Source of the DNA: Melioribacter roseus
Lineage (GTDB): Bacteria > Bacteroidota > Ignavibacteria > Ignavibacteriales > Melioribacteraceae
Reading direction: 5' to 3'
Assembly: GCA_020722065.1 (NCBI GenBank)
Contig: DYLK01000024.1
Coordinates: forward strand, 1-36,795
Length of the DNA stretch: 36,795 nucleotides
Position 1 is the first letter of the stretch. Each line of letters begins with the position of its first letter. This document shows, piece after piece, positions 6,008-14,517 of the stretch. The notes beneath the pieces were generated by a model that was given only the letters and a program-made list of their open reading frames with translations, was not told where the DNA came from and made no database searches. A program made the translations under genes and the position numbers.

Positions 6008-8620
6008 TTGAGTTTTATCTTTTTTTCGAAATTTCGATATATATTTTTTCTTACTTTTGGTCTTTTTTCAATATCAGTTGGAAATGGAAGAAATTCGATA
6101 ATAAATCAAGAATTTATTGCTGATTCTGTCTTGGTTTCGGATTCTTTATTCATTTCAGACAGTTTGTCCACTAAATCAGATTCTACTAAAAAATCAGATA
6201 TAACTGATATTGTATATTCTTCGGCAAAAGATTCCTTGATTTTTGATGTTACCGAGAAGCAGTTCCTTCTTTTTAATGAATCAAAAATTAAATATCAAAA
6301 ATCTGAATTAAACGCTGGTAAAGTTATTTTCAATCTAAAAGAAAATAATCTTTACGCTTTTGCAATTTTCGATGTTGATTCAACTGGCGATTCAGTTTTA
6401 ACTCAACTTCCGAATTTAAGTGATAATGGCGAGTCATTTACTGGGAATGAATTAAGTTACAATTTTAAATCAAAAAAAGGGACAATTTCTTATGCTGAAA
6501 GCAAGCAAAAAGATAAAACTTTTCGTGGAAGTTCTGTAATAAAAGTTGCTGATAAAGTTTATTTTATTCAAGATGGTACTTTTACTTCGTGCGAAGGAAA
6601 TCCGCCAATTACATATTTTACATCAACTGAAATGAAAGTAATTCAAGATGATAAAGTATTTGCTAAATGGATTTTAATGTGGATTGCTGGCGTTCCAATG
6701 CCTGTGCCACTTCCTTTTGCAGTTTTTCCGTTGAATAAAGAAAGACATTCAGGATTAGTTTTACCAAGTTATGGACAAGATGCAACTCGTGGTTTTTATT
6801 TTCGTGGTTTAGGTTATTATTTTGCTCTAAGTGATTATTTTGATTTAACCTTTTTAGGAGATTTTTATTTTAAAGGCGGTTATGGATTACGCTCAAATTT
6901 TCGTTATAAATCAAGATATTTATATTCTGGGAATCTCGATATCGGTTTATCAAGAATAATTGTTGGCGAAGAAAATGACCCAAATTACAACCGAAGTGAA
7001 GATTGGAAACTAAATTGGTCGCACAATCAGCAATTTAATCCTTCTTCAAAACTTTCCGTTAGTTTGAACTATTATTCTTCAAATTACCTTTCTACAAATT
7101 CAACTGATTATGATAACCTTCTCAGACAAAATGTAATATCAAACGCGACTTTTTCCAAAATTTTTGATAATGGTTCAAGTTTAAGTGCAAATTACTACAG
7201 GATACAAAATCTAACAACTGGCGATATTACTGAAAAATTACCAGATTTATCATACAATGTACCAATTTTCTATCCATTCAAATCAATTTTATCTTCTTAT
7301 AAAAATAAGTTTTTGGAAACTGTCGGAATTCGTTATTCAACAAGTTTGAGAAATGAAAGAACTGTTCAAAACTCAATAGTTGAATGGAGAGCGGGAATAC
7401 AACACACAGCTTCAATCTCTGCCTCTCAAAAAATATCATATTTTAATATTTCACCAAGTTTTAATTATACTTCTAAATGGTATGATAAACATATTGAAAT
7501 TCAGAATTTTCCAAAAACATCTGTCGATAGCGATGGAAATCAAGTTCTTACAGATAGCTTGGTTACAAGAACAGTTTATGGTTATAATTCTGTTGATAAT
7601 TACAATTTCAGATTATCCGCTTCAACAAAAGCTTATGGAATTATGAATGTAAATGCAGTTGGAATTGAAGCATTCCGACATACAATTACGCCAAGTATTA
7701 CTTATTCAGTTGCCCCAGATTTTTCTTCCGAAGATTTCAGCTATTATGGAAGTTATAAAACCGTCAATGGCAAAACAATTCGTTACGATAAATACCAAGA
7801 TAATATTTTTGGTGGAGCCTCAAGTGCTGAAAGTCAGAATATCAGTTTTTCACTTGGGAATATTTTTGAGATGAAAACCTTAAAAAACCCGACTGATACA
7901 ACTTCTGAACAGAAAAAATATCAACTGTTAAACTTAAATGCGGGACTTTCTTATAATTTTATTGCAGATAGTTTAAAACTTTCAGATTTAAGACTTAGTT
8001 ACAGAACATCAATCGGGGAATATCTTTCTTTTAATGGTTCTTCGGCATTCACTTTTTACGATTTCAATGAAACACGGAAAATCAATTCTTTCCTAATTGA
8101 TAAAAACAAAGGTTTGATGCGAATGACGAGTAATTCAATTTCAATTTCAACAAGACTTTCTGGTGAAAAATTAAAGAATTTAATCCAAAATGAAGAAGAA
8201 AAAGAGAATTTAGACGAATTCACAACATTTCAAACGAATAACCCAAGTGATTTATATGAAAATAGTTATGAAAAGAATACGGATTTCACAATTCCTTGGA
8301 GTTTAGATTTATCATATAATTATGGCTATTCTGCACCTTATCCAACAAAATCAACAACTTCACAAAATGTGAGTCTTAATACTTCATTCAATATTACAAA
8401 AGCTTGGAAATTTTCTTTCAGAACAAATTATGATATCGAAAATGATGAATTTTCAGCACCAGTTTTCACTGCTTATCGTGATTTAAGCTGTTGGGAAATG
8501 TTTTTTACTTGGTATCCGCTCGGCACTTATCAAGGATTTCGTTTTAATATTAGACTTAAAGCCCCAGAATTGCGTGATATTAAACTCGAAAAAACGAAAA
8601 ATATTTTTTCGGGGAGATAA
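6008..8620 (+). CDS. LptD-like LPS-assembly outer-membrane protein
   Basis: This 870-residue protein probably forms the outer-membrane barrel that inserts lipopolysaccharide. After a signal-like N-terminus comes an OstA/LptD-type periplasmic region (about 75-185). Next is a hallmark stretch of the FCB LptD family: DGTFTSC (near 194-200), then a PMPVPLPFAVFP segment and an SGLVLPSYG segment. A long barrel of alternating aromatic strands completes the protein. The start is taken as TTG at 6008 because AGG at 5999-6001 precedes it and it opens directly into the signal peptide. No in-frame ATG lies just upstream. Bacteroidota genomes often carry more than one such paralogue, so this may be either the essential LptD or a relative. 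Confidence 0.82.
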   Translation: MSFIFFSKFRYIFFLTFGLFSISVGNGRNSIINQEFIADSVLVSDSLFISDSLSTKSDSTKKSDITDIVYSSAKDSLIFDVTEKQFLLFNESKIKYQKSELNAGKVIFNLKENNLYAFAIFDVDSTGDSVLTQLPNLSDNGESFTGNELSYNFKSKKGTISYAESKQKDKTFRGSSVIKVADKVYFIQDGTFTSCEGNPPITYFTSTEMKVIQDDKVFAKWILMWIAGVPMPVPLPFAVFPLNKERHSGLVLPSYGQDATRGFYFRGLGYYFALSDYFDLTFLGDFYFKGGYGLRSNFRYKSRYLYSGNLDIGLSRIIVGEENDPNYNRSEDWKLNWSHNQQFNPSSKLSVSLNYYSSNYLSTNSTDYDNLLRQNVISNATFSKIFDNGSSLSANYYRIQNLTTGDITEKLPDLSYNVPIFYPFKSILSSYKNKFLETVGIRYSTSLRNERTVQNSIVEWRAGIQHTASISASQKISYFNISPSFNYTSKWYDKHIEIQNFPKTSVDSDGNQVLTDSLVTRTVYGYNSVDNYNFRLSASTKAYGIMNVNAVGIEAFRHTITPSITYSVAPDFSSEDFSYYGSYKTVNGKTIRYDKYQDNIFGGASSAESQNISFSLGNIFEMKTLKNPTDTTSEQKKYQLLNLNAGLSYNFIADSLKLSDLRLSYRTSIGEYLSFNGSSAFTFYDFNETRKINSFLIDKNKGLMRMTSNSISISTRLSGEKLKNLIQNEEEKENLDEFTTFQTNNPSDLYENSYEKNTDFTIPWSLDLSYNYGYSAPYPTKSTTSQNVSLNTSFNITKAWKFSFRTNYDIENDEFSAPVFTAYRDLSCWEMFFTWYPLGTYQGFRFNIRLKAPELRDIKLEKTKNIFSGR

Positions 8621-8757
8621 TTCAATTCGAATTGGACAAAAAATATCTAAATGTATTATCAAAATATTTTAAGTTGATTTTCTACTCCACTTCAAATGAA
8701 ATATCAAGAATTCAATTCATTATTCGTAAATTTCAGAGATAAAAATCAGAATCTATT

Positions 8758-9225
8758 ATGAAAATTGATATATCGTTTGTTCCCGACCGATTTATTTCAT
8801 CAAAAGTTAAAGAAATGCTTGAGTGGGAAGTTGAGTACCCATATACTGATGAAGATTTGCATGGAAGAAATTTCATCAGAACAAAAAGAAGCGATTTCAA
8901 AGACACTCCAATGTCTGATATTCGCACCGAAAGGAAGAAGAATTACCTAATTTTAGAAAAGGAATTAATGAAAATTGCTTGTAAATTAAAGAAAGCAGAC
9001 GAATATCAACTTTCTGAACAACTTTTCAAATATCTTGTTGAAATTGGCAGCAAATTAGCAAAACCGAAAGAAGAATTGCTTAAATATTATCTTGAATCAA
9101 ACAACAAAAGGTGTTTAAAGTGGATAATTCAACGTATTGATAATCAATTGAAAACTGACCATTTGTTAAAAGAGAATAAACATCTTATAAAAGTTAAAGA
9201 TGAATTATTAAAGAATGAGAATTAA
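8758..9225 (+). CDS. Hypothetical protein, 155 residues, helical C-terminus
   Basis: I do not recognise this protein. It has no signal peptide or membrane segment. The first 60 residues include a short acidic and aromatic stretch (EWEVEYPYTDEDLHG, about 22-36). The remainder is Lys/Glu/Leu-rich and probably helical, with a possible amphipathic helix pair (about 65-150). The ATG at 8758 has no clear ribosome-binding site. The 137-base gap before it carries a perfect CAATTCGAATTG palindrome (8623-8634) without a T-tract, and nothing else obvious. The methyltransferase gene starts only three bases after its stop, which suggests co-expression. Confidence 0.7.
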   Translation: MKIDISFVPDRFISSKVKEMLEWEVEYPYTDEDLHGRNFIRTKRSDFKDTPMSDIRTERKKNYLILEKELMKIACKLKKADEYQLSEQLFKYLVEIGSKLAKPKEELLKYYLESNNKRCLKWIIQRIDNQLKTDHLLKENKHLIKVKDELLKNEN

Positions 9226-9228
9226 TTT

Positions 9229-9858
9229 ATGGCAAAAATACAAGCATTTGAAGAAAATTCAATTTTATATGAAAGCTGGTTTGAAAATAACCAATTTGTA
9301 TATAAAGCTGAAGTTGAAGCAGTTCGCCAATTAATCCCAAATGGAAATGGTATTGAAATTGGCATCGGTTCTGGAAGATTTGCTTTGCCTTTAAATATTT
9401 CAGTTGGAGTTGAACCATCTGGGGAAATGGCAAAAATTGCTAAAGAGCATGGAATAACTATAATTCCTGGGATTGCAGAAAATCTTCCAATTGAAGATAA
9501 TTCCTACGATTTTGCTTTAATGGTTACAACAATTTGTTTTGTAGATAATCCACAAATTGCAATAAATGAAGCATTTAGAATAATCAAACCAAATGGAAAA
9601 TTTATCTGTGCTTTTATTGATAAAGAAAGTCCAATTGGCAAATTATATCTAAAAAATCAATCTGAAAATGTTTTTTATAAAGATGCACTTTTTTATTCAA
9701 CAAGTGAAATTGAAGAATTTATGAGAAATAGTGGTTTTGTCGATTTTGAATTTCGGCAAACAATTTTTAATTTTATCGAAAAAATTTCTGAAAATGAATT
9801 TATTAAAAATGGAACTGGTGAAGGTTCCTTTATTGTAATTTCCGCAAAGAAAGGTTAA
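9229..9858 (+). CDS. Class I SAM-dependent methyltransferase
   Basis: This 209-residue cytoplasmic enzyme has a Rossmann-like methyltransferase fold of the Methyltransf_11/UbiE type. Motif I is IEIGIGSGRFA (42-52), with the acidic residue ending strand 2 at E62 (GVEPS). The motif II/III region is AENLPIEDNSYDFALMV, and post-motif EAFRIIKPNGKF is typical. The substrate cannot be read from the sequence. It sits between an unknown gene and a metal exporter-like membrane protein, five bases from the latter. Similar small methyltransferases next to arsenic or metal transporters can act on metalloids, but no CxxC or arsM cysteines are seen, so that is not claimed. Confidence 0.85.
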   Translation: MAKIQAFEENSILYESWFENNQFVYKAEVEAVRQLIPNGNGIEIGIGSGRFALPLNISVGVEPSGEMAKIAKEHGITIIPGIAENLPIEDNSYDFALMVTTICFVDNPQIAINEAFRIIKPNGKFICAFIDKESPIGKLYLKNQSENVFYKDALFYSTSEIEEFMRNSGFVDFEFRQTIFNFIEKISENEFIKNGTGEGSFIVISAKKG

Positions 9859-9863
9859 AAAAT

Positions 9864-10898
9864 ATGGGATTACACGAATTTATACATACAATAAAACATG
9901 CAATAATGATAACATCTTTCGTTTTAATGATGATGTTACTTATTGAATTTATTAACGTTCTTACAAAAGGGATTTTTCAATCTTGGTTTAATAAAAATAA
10001 ATGGCAACAATATCTTATTGTTGTTTTACTTGGGCTTTTGCCTGGATGTTTAGGGACTTTTACGGTTGTTTCACTTTTCACTCACAAAATAGTCAGTTTT
10101 GGAGCTTTGGTTGCAAATATGATTGCAACTAGTGGCGATGAAACTTATGTAATGCTTTCCCTTTTTCCGTTAGAAACACTTTATCTTTCTTTACTTCTTG
10201 GAATTGTTGCATTTGCAACGGCTTTTGTTGTTGATAGAATTGTGAAGAATCAAGAAAATCTATTTGCTGTTGAAGATCACGGGTTAGAGATACATAGTAA
10301 CGAAACTCAAAAACCATTCTGTGTTAAAGATATTCTTAATAATTATAAAAATCTTACTTTTCATAGAGCTTTGCTTCTATTCATTGGGATTTCTTTTATT
10401 ACATTAATTGCAACGAGAAAAATTGCGGCTGATGCTGATTTGTGGATAGTTTGGACTTTTTTAATCGGTTCGGTTTTATCTTTATTTATTATTTCTATTG
10501 TTTCCGACCATTTTTTAGAAGATCATCTTTGGAAACACGTAATTAAAAAGCATCTTTTACGAATTTTCCTTTGGACTTTTGGAGCATTATTTGTAACTCA
10601 CCTTCTAAATACATACTTTGATTTTTCATCTTGGGTACAACAAAATATGTGGATTATGTTACTTCTTGCAGTCGCAATTGGAATAATTCCAGAATCGGGA
10701 CCACATTTAATTTTTGTTACTCTTTTTTCACAAGGAATAATTCCATTTAGTATTTTGTTTGCAAGTTCAGCTGTGCAAGACGGACATGGTTCACTTCCAT
10801 TACTTGCTGTTTCACGAAAAGCTTGGATTTTAATGCGCATTTTTAACATTTTCACTGGGTTATTAATCGGTGGAATTATGCTTGTTTTCGGATTCTAA
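9864..10898 (+). CDS. Putative 10-TM heavy-metal/manganese exporter (ArsP_2-like)
   Basis: This 344-residue inner-membrane protein has about ten hydrophobic segments in two halves, separated by a soluble loop (about 125-155). Its two signature motifs are PGCLGT (60-65) followed by GDETYVM (91-97), and PESGPH (276-281) followed by a QDGHGS loop near 310. These match the family called putative 10-TM heavy-metal exporter or putative manganese transporter. The paired motifs look like an internal duplication. The substrate is not established, and metal efflux is inferred from the family name. Its stop shares one base with the next ATG (TAATG), so the two genes are translationally coupled. Confidence 0.8.
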   Translation: MGLHEFIHTIKHAIMITSFVLMMMLLIEFINVLTKGIFQSWFNKNKWQQYLIVVLLGLLPGCLGTFTVVSLFTHKIVSFGALVANMIATSGDETYVMLSLFPLETLYLSLLLGIVAFATAFVVDRIVKNQENLFAVEDHGLEIHSNETQKPFCVKDILNNYKNLTFHRALLLFIGISFITLIATRKIAADADLWIVWTFLIGSVLSLFIISIVSDHFLEDHLWKHVIKKHLLRIFLWTFGALFVTHLLNTYFDFSSWVQQNMWIMLLLAVAIGIIPESGPHLIFVTLFSQGIIPFSILFASSAVQDGHGSLPLLAVSRKAWILMRIFNIFTGLLIGGIMLVFGF

Positions 10899-11257
10899 TG
10901 ATTGTTAGAAATTCTTTACAAACTTCCGAAGCAAATTATATTTATGCGAACGTTCTTGTAAAACTGAACAAAAATTCAAATTTTGTGAATCTTTCATTGC
11001 CCGAAAAAAATTCTATTATCGAAATGATTAGTAAATCAATCGTTTCTGAAAAAAATCAAGATCCAAATATAGTTGAGGCATTATTATTTGAAATGCTTTC
11101 TTTCCGTTTGTCAGACGAAGAAAAACAAATTGCTTACAATGAAAAAAATTATTTAGTAAAAGAAAAACCACAAGGTTTTAATAAATCATTAATAGAAAAA
11201 TATCAAGAAACAATAACAAAAAAAGTTAATCAATATTTAAAACAAAATTTTAGTTAA
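10898..11257 (+). CDS. Hypothetical protein, 119 residues
   Basis: I do not recognise this protein. It is soluble, Lys- and Asn-rich and mostly predicted helical, with no cysteines and no signal peptide. It is translationally coupled to the metal exporter-like gene through TAATG and lies eight bases before gcvP. A functional link to the transporter is plausible from coupling alone, but nothing in the residues identifies a role. Confidence 0.65.
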   Translation: MIVRNSLQTSEANYIYANVLVKLNKNSNFVNLSLPEKNSIIEMISKSIVSEKNQDPNIVEALLFEMLSFRLSDEEKQIAYNEKNYLVKEKPQGFNKSLIEKYQETITKKVNQYLKQNFS

Positions 11258-11265
11258 AGGATCAA

Positions 11266-14136
11266 ATGTTTGAACATTTTCAAAATCGTCACGTTGGGAT
11301 TTCTGACGCCGACAAAAAGCAAATGCTTGCCGAAATTGGAGTAAATTCCATAAATGAATTGATTGATAAGGTAATTCCATCACATATTCGTTTGCAAAAT
11401 AAAATGAAACTTGAACCAGCAATTTCAGAACATGAAATGTTCAGGAAATTCAAAAATCTCGGTTCAAAAAATAAAATCTTCGATTCATATATTGGTTTGG
11501 GATTTCATCCAACCTTAATGCCAGCAGTAATTCAAAGAAATATTCTTGAAAATGCAAGTTGGTACACTTCTTATACTCCATATCAAGCTGAAATTTCGCA
11601 AGGTAGATTAGAAGCTCTGTTAAATTTTCAGACTGTAATTCTTGATTTAACAGGAATGGAAATTGCGAATGCTTCTTTGTTAGATGAAGCAACAGCTGCA
11701 TCTGAAGCAATATTAATGCTTGCTTCTTCAAAAAAGAAAGAAAAGAAAGAATCAAATAAGGTTTTTGTTGATGAAAATATCTTCCCATTTACAAAAGATG
11801 TTTTACTTTCAAGATTGCTTCCCAGAAAAATCCAAGTTGAATTTGGTAAAATTGATGAATTTGATTATTCAAATGAATATTTCTCAATTCTTGTACAAAA
11901 TCCAAATAATGACGGTGAATTACGAGATCTTTCCGAAATATTTGCTAAATCGGCTGAAAATGGAATTAGGACTGCAGTTATTGTTGATTTACTTTCGCTT
12001 GCTTTGGTAAAATCTCCTGGTGAAATGGGTGCAGATGTAGTTGTGGGAAATTCACAAAGATTTGGACAACCGATGGGATTTGGCGGTCCGCACGCAGCAT
12101 TTTTTGCAACAAAAGAAGAATTTAAGAGAAATATTCCTGGTAGAATAATTGGAGTTTCAGTCGATTCCAAAGGGAAAAAAGTTTTAAGAATGGCTTTGCA
12201 AACTCGAGAACAACACATCAAACGCGAAAAAGCAACCAGCAATATTTGTACCGCCCAAGCACTTTTGGCAATATTTGCTGGAATGTATGCAGTTTATCAT
12301 GGTGCAGATGGAATTAGAAAAATTGCTTCTCGTGTTAATTATTTTGCTTCAGTTTTGGCTGATAATTTGAAATCATTGAATTTGAAGCAAATTAATAAAT
12401 TTTATTTCGATACAATTCAAATAGAAGTTAGTGAAAACAAAAAATCTGAATTAAAAAATATTGCTGAAAAATATAAAGCAAATTTTAGATTTGATCAAAT
12501 GAACAAAGTAGGTATTTCAATTAATGAAATTACTGACGAGAAAGCAATTTTAAGAATAGTAAATATTTTTGAAGAATTTTTGGCAATTCAAAACTCAACT
12601 AAATTGCAATCTCGCGGTGAAAATTCTTCAATTCCAAAAAATTTACAAAGAACATCTGAATACTTAAAACACGAAATTTTCACTAAATATCATTCCGAAA
12701 CAGAAATGATGAGATATATCAAGAAATTAGAAAGAAAGGATATTTCTCTAACTCAAAGTATGATTTCACTTGGTTCTTGCACAATGAAATTAAATGCTGC
12801 AATTGAACTTTTCCCACTTAGTTGGGCTGAATTTGGAAATATTCATCCATTCGCGCCAAAAAATCAAGTCGAAGGTTATTCTGAATTAATTTCAGATTTA
12901 GGAAGAGATTTGTGCGAAATTACAGGCTTTTCCGACATTTCATTTCAACCAAATTCGGGGGCTCAAGGTGAATTAACTGGACTTTTAACACTTATGGCTT
13001 TTCATAAAAATAATAATCAAGAAAATAGAAAAGTTATGCTAATTCCTTCTTCCGCACACGGAACAAATCCAGCAAGTGCAATTATGTCTGGAGCCGAAGT
13101 TGTTGTTGTAAAATGCGATGAAAATGGGAATGTTGATGTTGAAGATTTGAGACAAAAAGCAGAAGAAAATAAAGAGGATCTTGCAGGATTAATGATTACT
13201 TATCCTTCAACGCACGGCATTTTTGAGACAAAAATAACCGAGATTGTTGATATAATTCATAAAAATGGCGGATTAGTTTATATGGATGGTGCGAATATGA
13301 ACGCACAAGTTGGCTTAACTTCACCCGCAAAAATTGGCGCCGATGTTTGCCATTTAAATTTGCACAAAACTTTCGCAATTCCACACGGTGGTGGCGGTCC
13401 TGGTGCTGGACCAATTTTAGTAAACGATAAATTAAAGCCATTCCTTCCAAATCACTTTGGGAATGAAAATAAACGTGAACGTGGAATTTATGGAACTGTT
13501 GCCGCACCATTTGGAAGTGCTTTTATTCTAACTATTTCTTATGCTTACATAAAAATGATGGGAGAAGAAGGTTTACGAAACGCTACTGAATCGGCAATTC
13601 TGAATGCAAATTACTTGCGTGCAAAATTAGGTAATGATATCAAAGTTTTATATACTGGTGAGACTGGTTTTGTTGGTCACGAATTGATTTTCGATTTCCA
13701 TCCTTTCAAAAATACAGCAAATATTGAAGTTGAAGATGTATCCAAAAGATTGATGGATTATGGATTTCACGCTCCAACAGTTTCCTTCCCCGTTCATTCT
13801 ACTTTAATGGTTGAGCCGACAGAAAGTGAATCGAAAGCAGAATTAGATAGATTTATCGAAACGTTAAGAAATATCAAAAAAGAAATTGAAAATATTCAGG
13901 ACGGCTTGTGGTCTAAATTAGATAATCCATTAAAAAATGCCCCACATACTGCTGAAGATATTTCGGTTGAAATTTGGTCGCACACGTACACTCGAGAACA
14001 AGCTGTTTATCCATTAAAATGGATTAAAGACAACAAATTCTGGGTTCCAGTTAATAGAATTGATAATGCTTACGGAGATAGAAATTTGTTTTGCAGTTGC
14101 ATCCCAACAGAAGAATTTACATCAGGAGGAAATTGA
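11266..14136 (+). CDS. gcvP: Glycine dehydrogenase (decarboxylating), P-protein
   Basis: The 956-residue P-protein of the glycine cleavage system decarboxylates glycine and passes the aminomethyl group to lipoyl GcvH. It is the fused form: an N-terminal half (about 1-440) equivalent to GcvPA and a C-terminal half (about 460-956) carrying the PLP site. The PLP lysine is K701 in LNLHKTFAIPHGGGGPG, followed by the glycine-rich loop. Also visible are SLGSCTMKLNA and SAHGTNPAS, both typical of P-protein. Length is normal. AAGGA lies four bases before the ATG. The genes for H, T and L proteins are not in the window. Its TGA overlaps the TTG start of the next gene. Confidence 0.97.
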   Translation: MFEHFQNRHVGISDADKKQMLAEIGVNSINELIDKVIPSHIRLQNKMKLEPAISEHEMFRKFKNLGSKNKIFDSYIGLGFHPTLMPAVIQRNILENASWYTSYTPYQAEISQGRLEALLNFQTVILDLTGMEIANASLLDEATAASEAILMLASSKKKEKKESNKVFVDENIFPFTKDVLLSRLLPRKIQVEFGKIDEFDYSNEYFSILVQNPNNDGELRDLSEIFAKSAENGIRTAVIVDLLSLALVKSPGEMGADVVVGNSQRFGQPMGFGGPHAAFFATKEEFKRNIPGRIIGVSVDSKGKKVLRMALQTREQHIKREKATSNICTAQALLAIFAGMYAVYHGADGIRKIASRVNYFASVLADNLKSLNLKQINKFYFDTIQIEVSENKKSELKNIAEKYKANFRFDQMNKVGISINEITDEKAILRIVNIFEEFLAIQNSTKLQSRGENSSIPKNLQRTSEYLKHEIFTKYHSETEMMRYIKKLERKDISLTQSMISLGSCTMKLNAAIELFPLSWAEFGNIHPFAPKNQVEGYSELISDLGRDLCEITGFSDISFQPNSGAQGELTGLLTLMAFHKNNNQENRKVMLIPSSAHGTNPASAIMSGAEVVVVKCDENGNVDVEDLRQKAEENKEDLAGLMITYPSTHGIFETKITEIVDIIHKNGGLVYMDGANMNAQVGLTSPAKIGADVCHLNLHKTFAIPHGGGGPGAGPILVNDKLKPFLPNHFGNENKRERGIYGTVAAPFGSAFILTISYAYIKMMGEEGLRNATESAILNANYLRAKLGNDIKVLYTGETGFVGHELIFDFHPFKNTANIEVEDVSKRLMDYGFHAPTVSFPVHSTLMVEPTESESKAELDRFIETLRNIKKEIENIQDGLWSKLDNPLKNAPHTAEDISVEIWSHTYTREQAVYPLKWIKDNKFWVPVNRIDNAYGDRNLFCSCIPTEEFTSGGN

Positions 14137-14516
14137 ACACTTGCGAAATTCTAAAAAATTATAAAAATATCGCTGTTGTTGGATACAAACCCAGTAGAAT
14201 TAGTGGAGAAATTGCACATATTCTTGCCAATTCAGGTTACAAAGTTGTTGGTGTAAATCCAAAATATTCTGAAGAAGCACCAATTCCTGTGTATAAATCG
14301 CTATTGGAAATTCCATTTCACGTTGAAATTTTAGATGTTTTCAGAAATTCTGATTCAATTCCCGAATTAATTCCCGACGTGCTTGCAATTCATCCCGAAG
14401 TTCTCTGGTTGCAATTAGGGATAAGAAATGATATTGCAGTTCAACCAGCAATTGAAAATGGAATTATTGTAATTCAAGATACTTGCATCAAAATTGAATA
14501 TTTTTCATGTTTTTGA
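14133..14516 (+). CDS. CoA-binding domain protein (YccU-like)
   Basis: This small cytoplasmic Rossmann-fold protein of about 127 residues belongs to the CoA_binding_2 family. It shows a NIAVVGYKPSRISGEIAH nucleotide-binding start, VVGVNPKY, a LDVFRNSD strand, VLWLQLGI and a C-terminal VIQDTCIKIEY, all in family order. Biological function is unknown. The start is set at TTG 14133 because a perfect AGGAGG (14124-14129) precedes it and TTGA overlaps the gcvP stop. The protein length then matches the family. The longer reading frame from 14091 would run inside gcvP and add residues with no family match. The SD-to-start spacing of three bases is short. Confidence 0.83.
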   Translation: MNTCEILKNYKNIAVVGYKPSRISGEIAHILANSGYKVVGVNPKYSEEAPIPVYKSLLEIPFHVEILDVFRNSDSIPELIPDVLAIHPEVLWLQLGIRNDIAVQPAIENGIIVIQDTCIKIEYFSCF

Positions 14517-14517
14517 T

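Noticed and set aside
8623-8634. CAATTCGAATTG as a terminator after the LptD-like gene
   Set aside because: It is a perfect palindrome, but the stem has no loop and no T-tract follows; chance is likely in AT-rich DNA.
11865-12242. Antisense open frame inside gcvP
   Set aside because: It lacks family resemblance and a ribosome-binding site and mirrors the codon pattern of the real gene on the other strand. The same applies to other long antisense frames in rpsA, glgP and the receptors.
14091-14132. Longer start for the CoA-binding protein inside gcvP
   Set aside because: The added 14 residues have no family match, whereas TTG 14133 follows a perfect AGGAGG and overlaps the gcvP stop.
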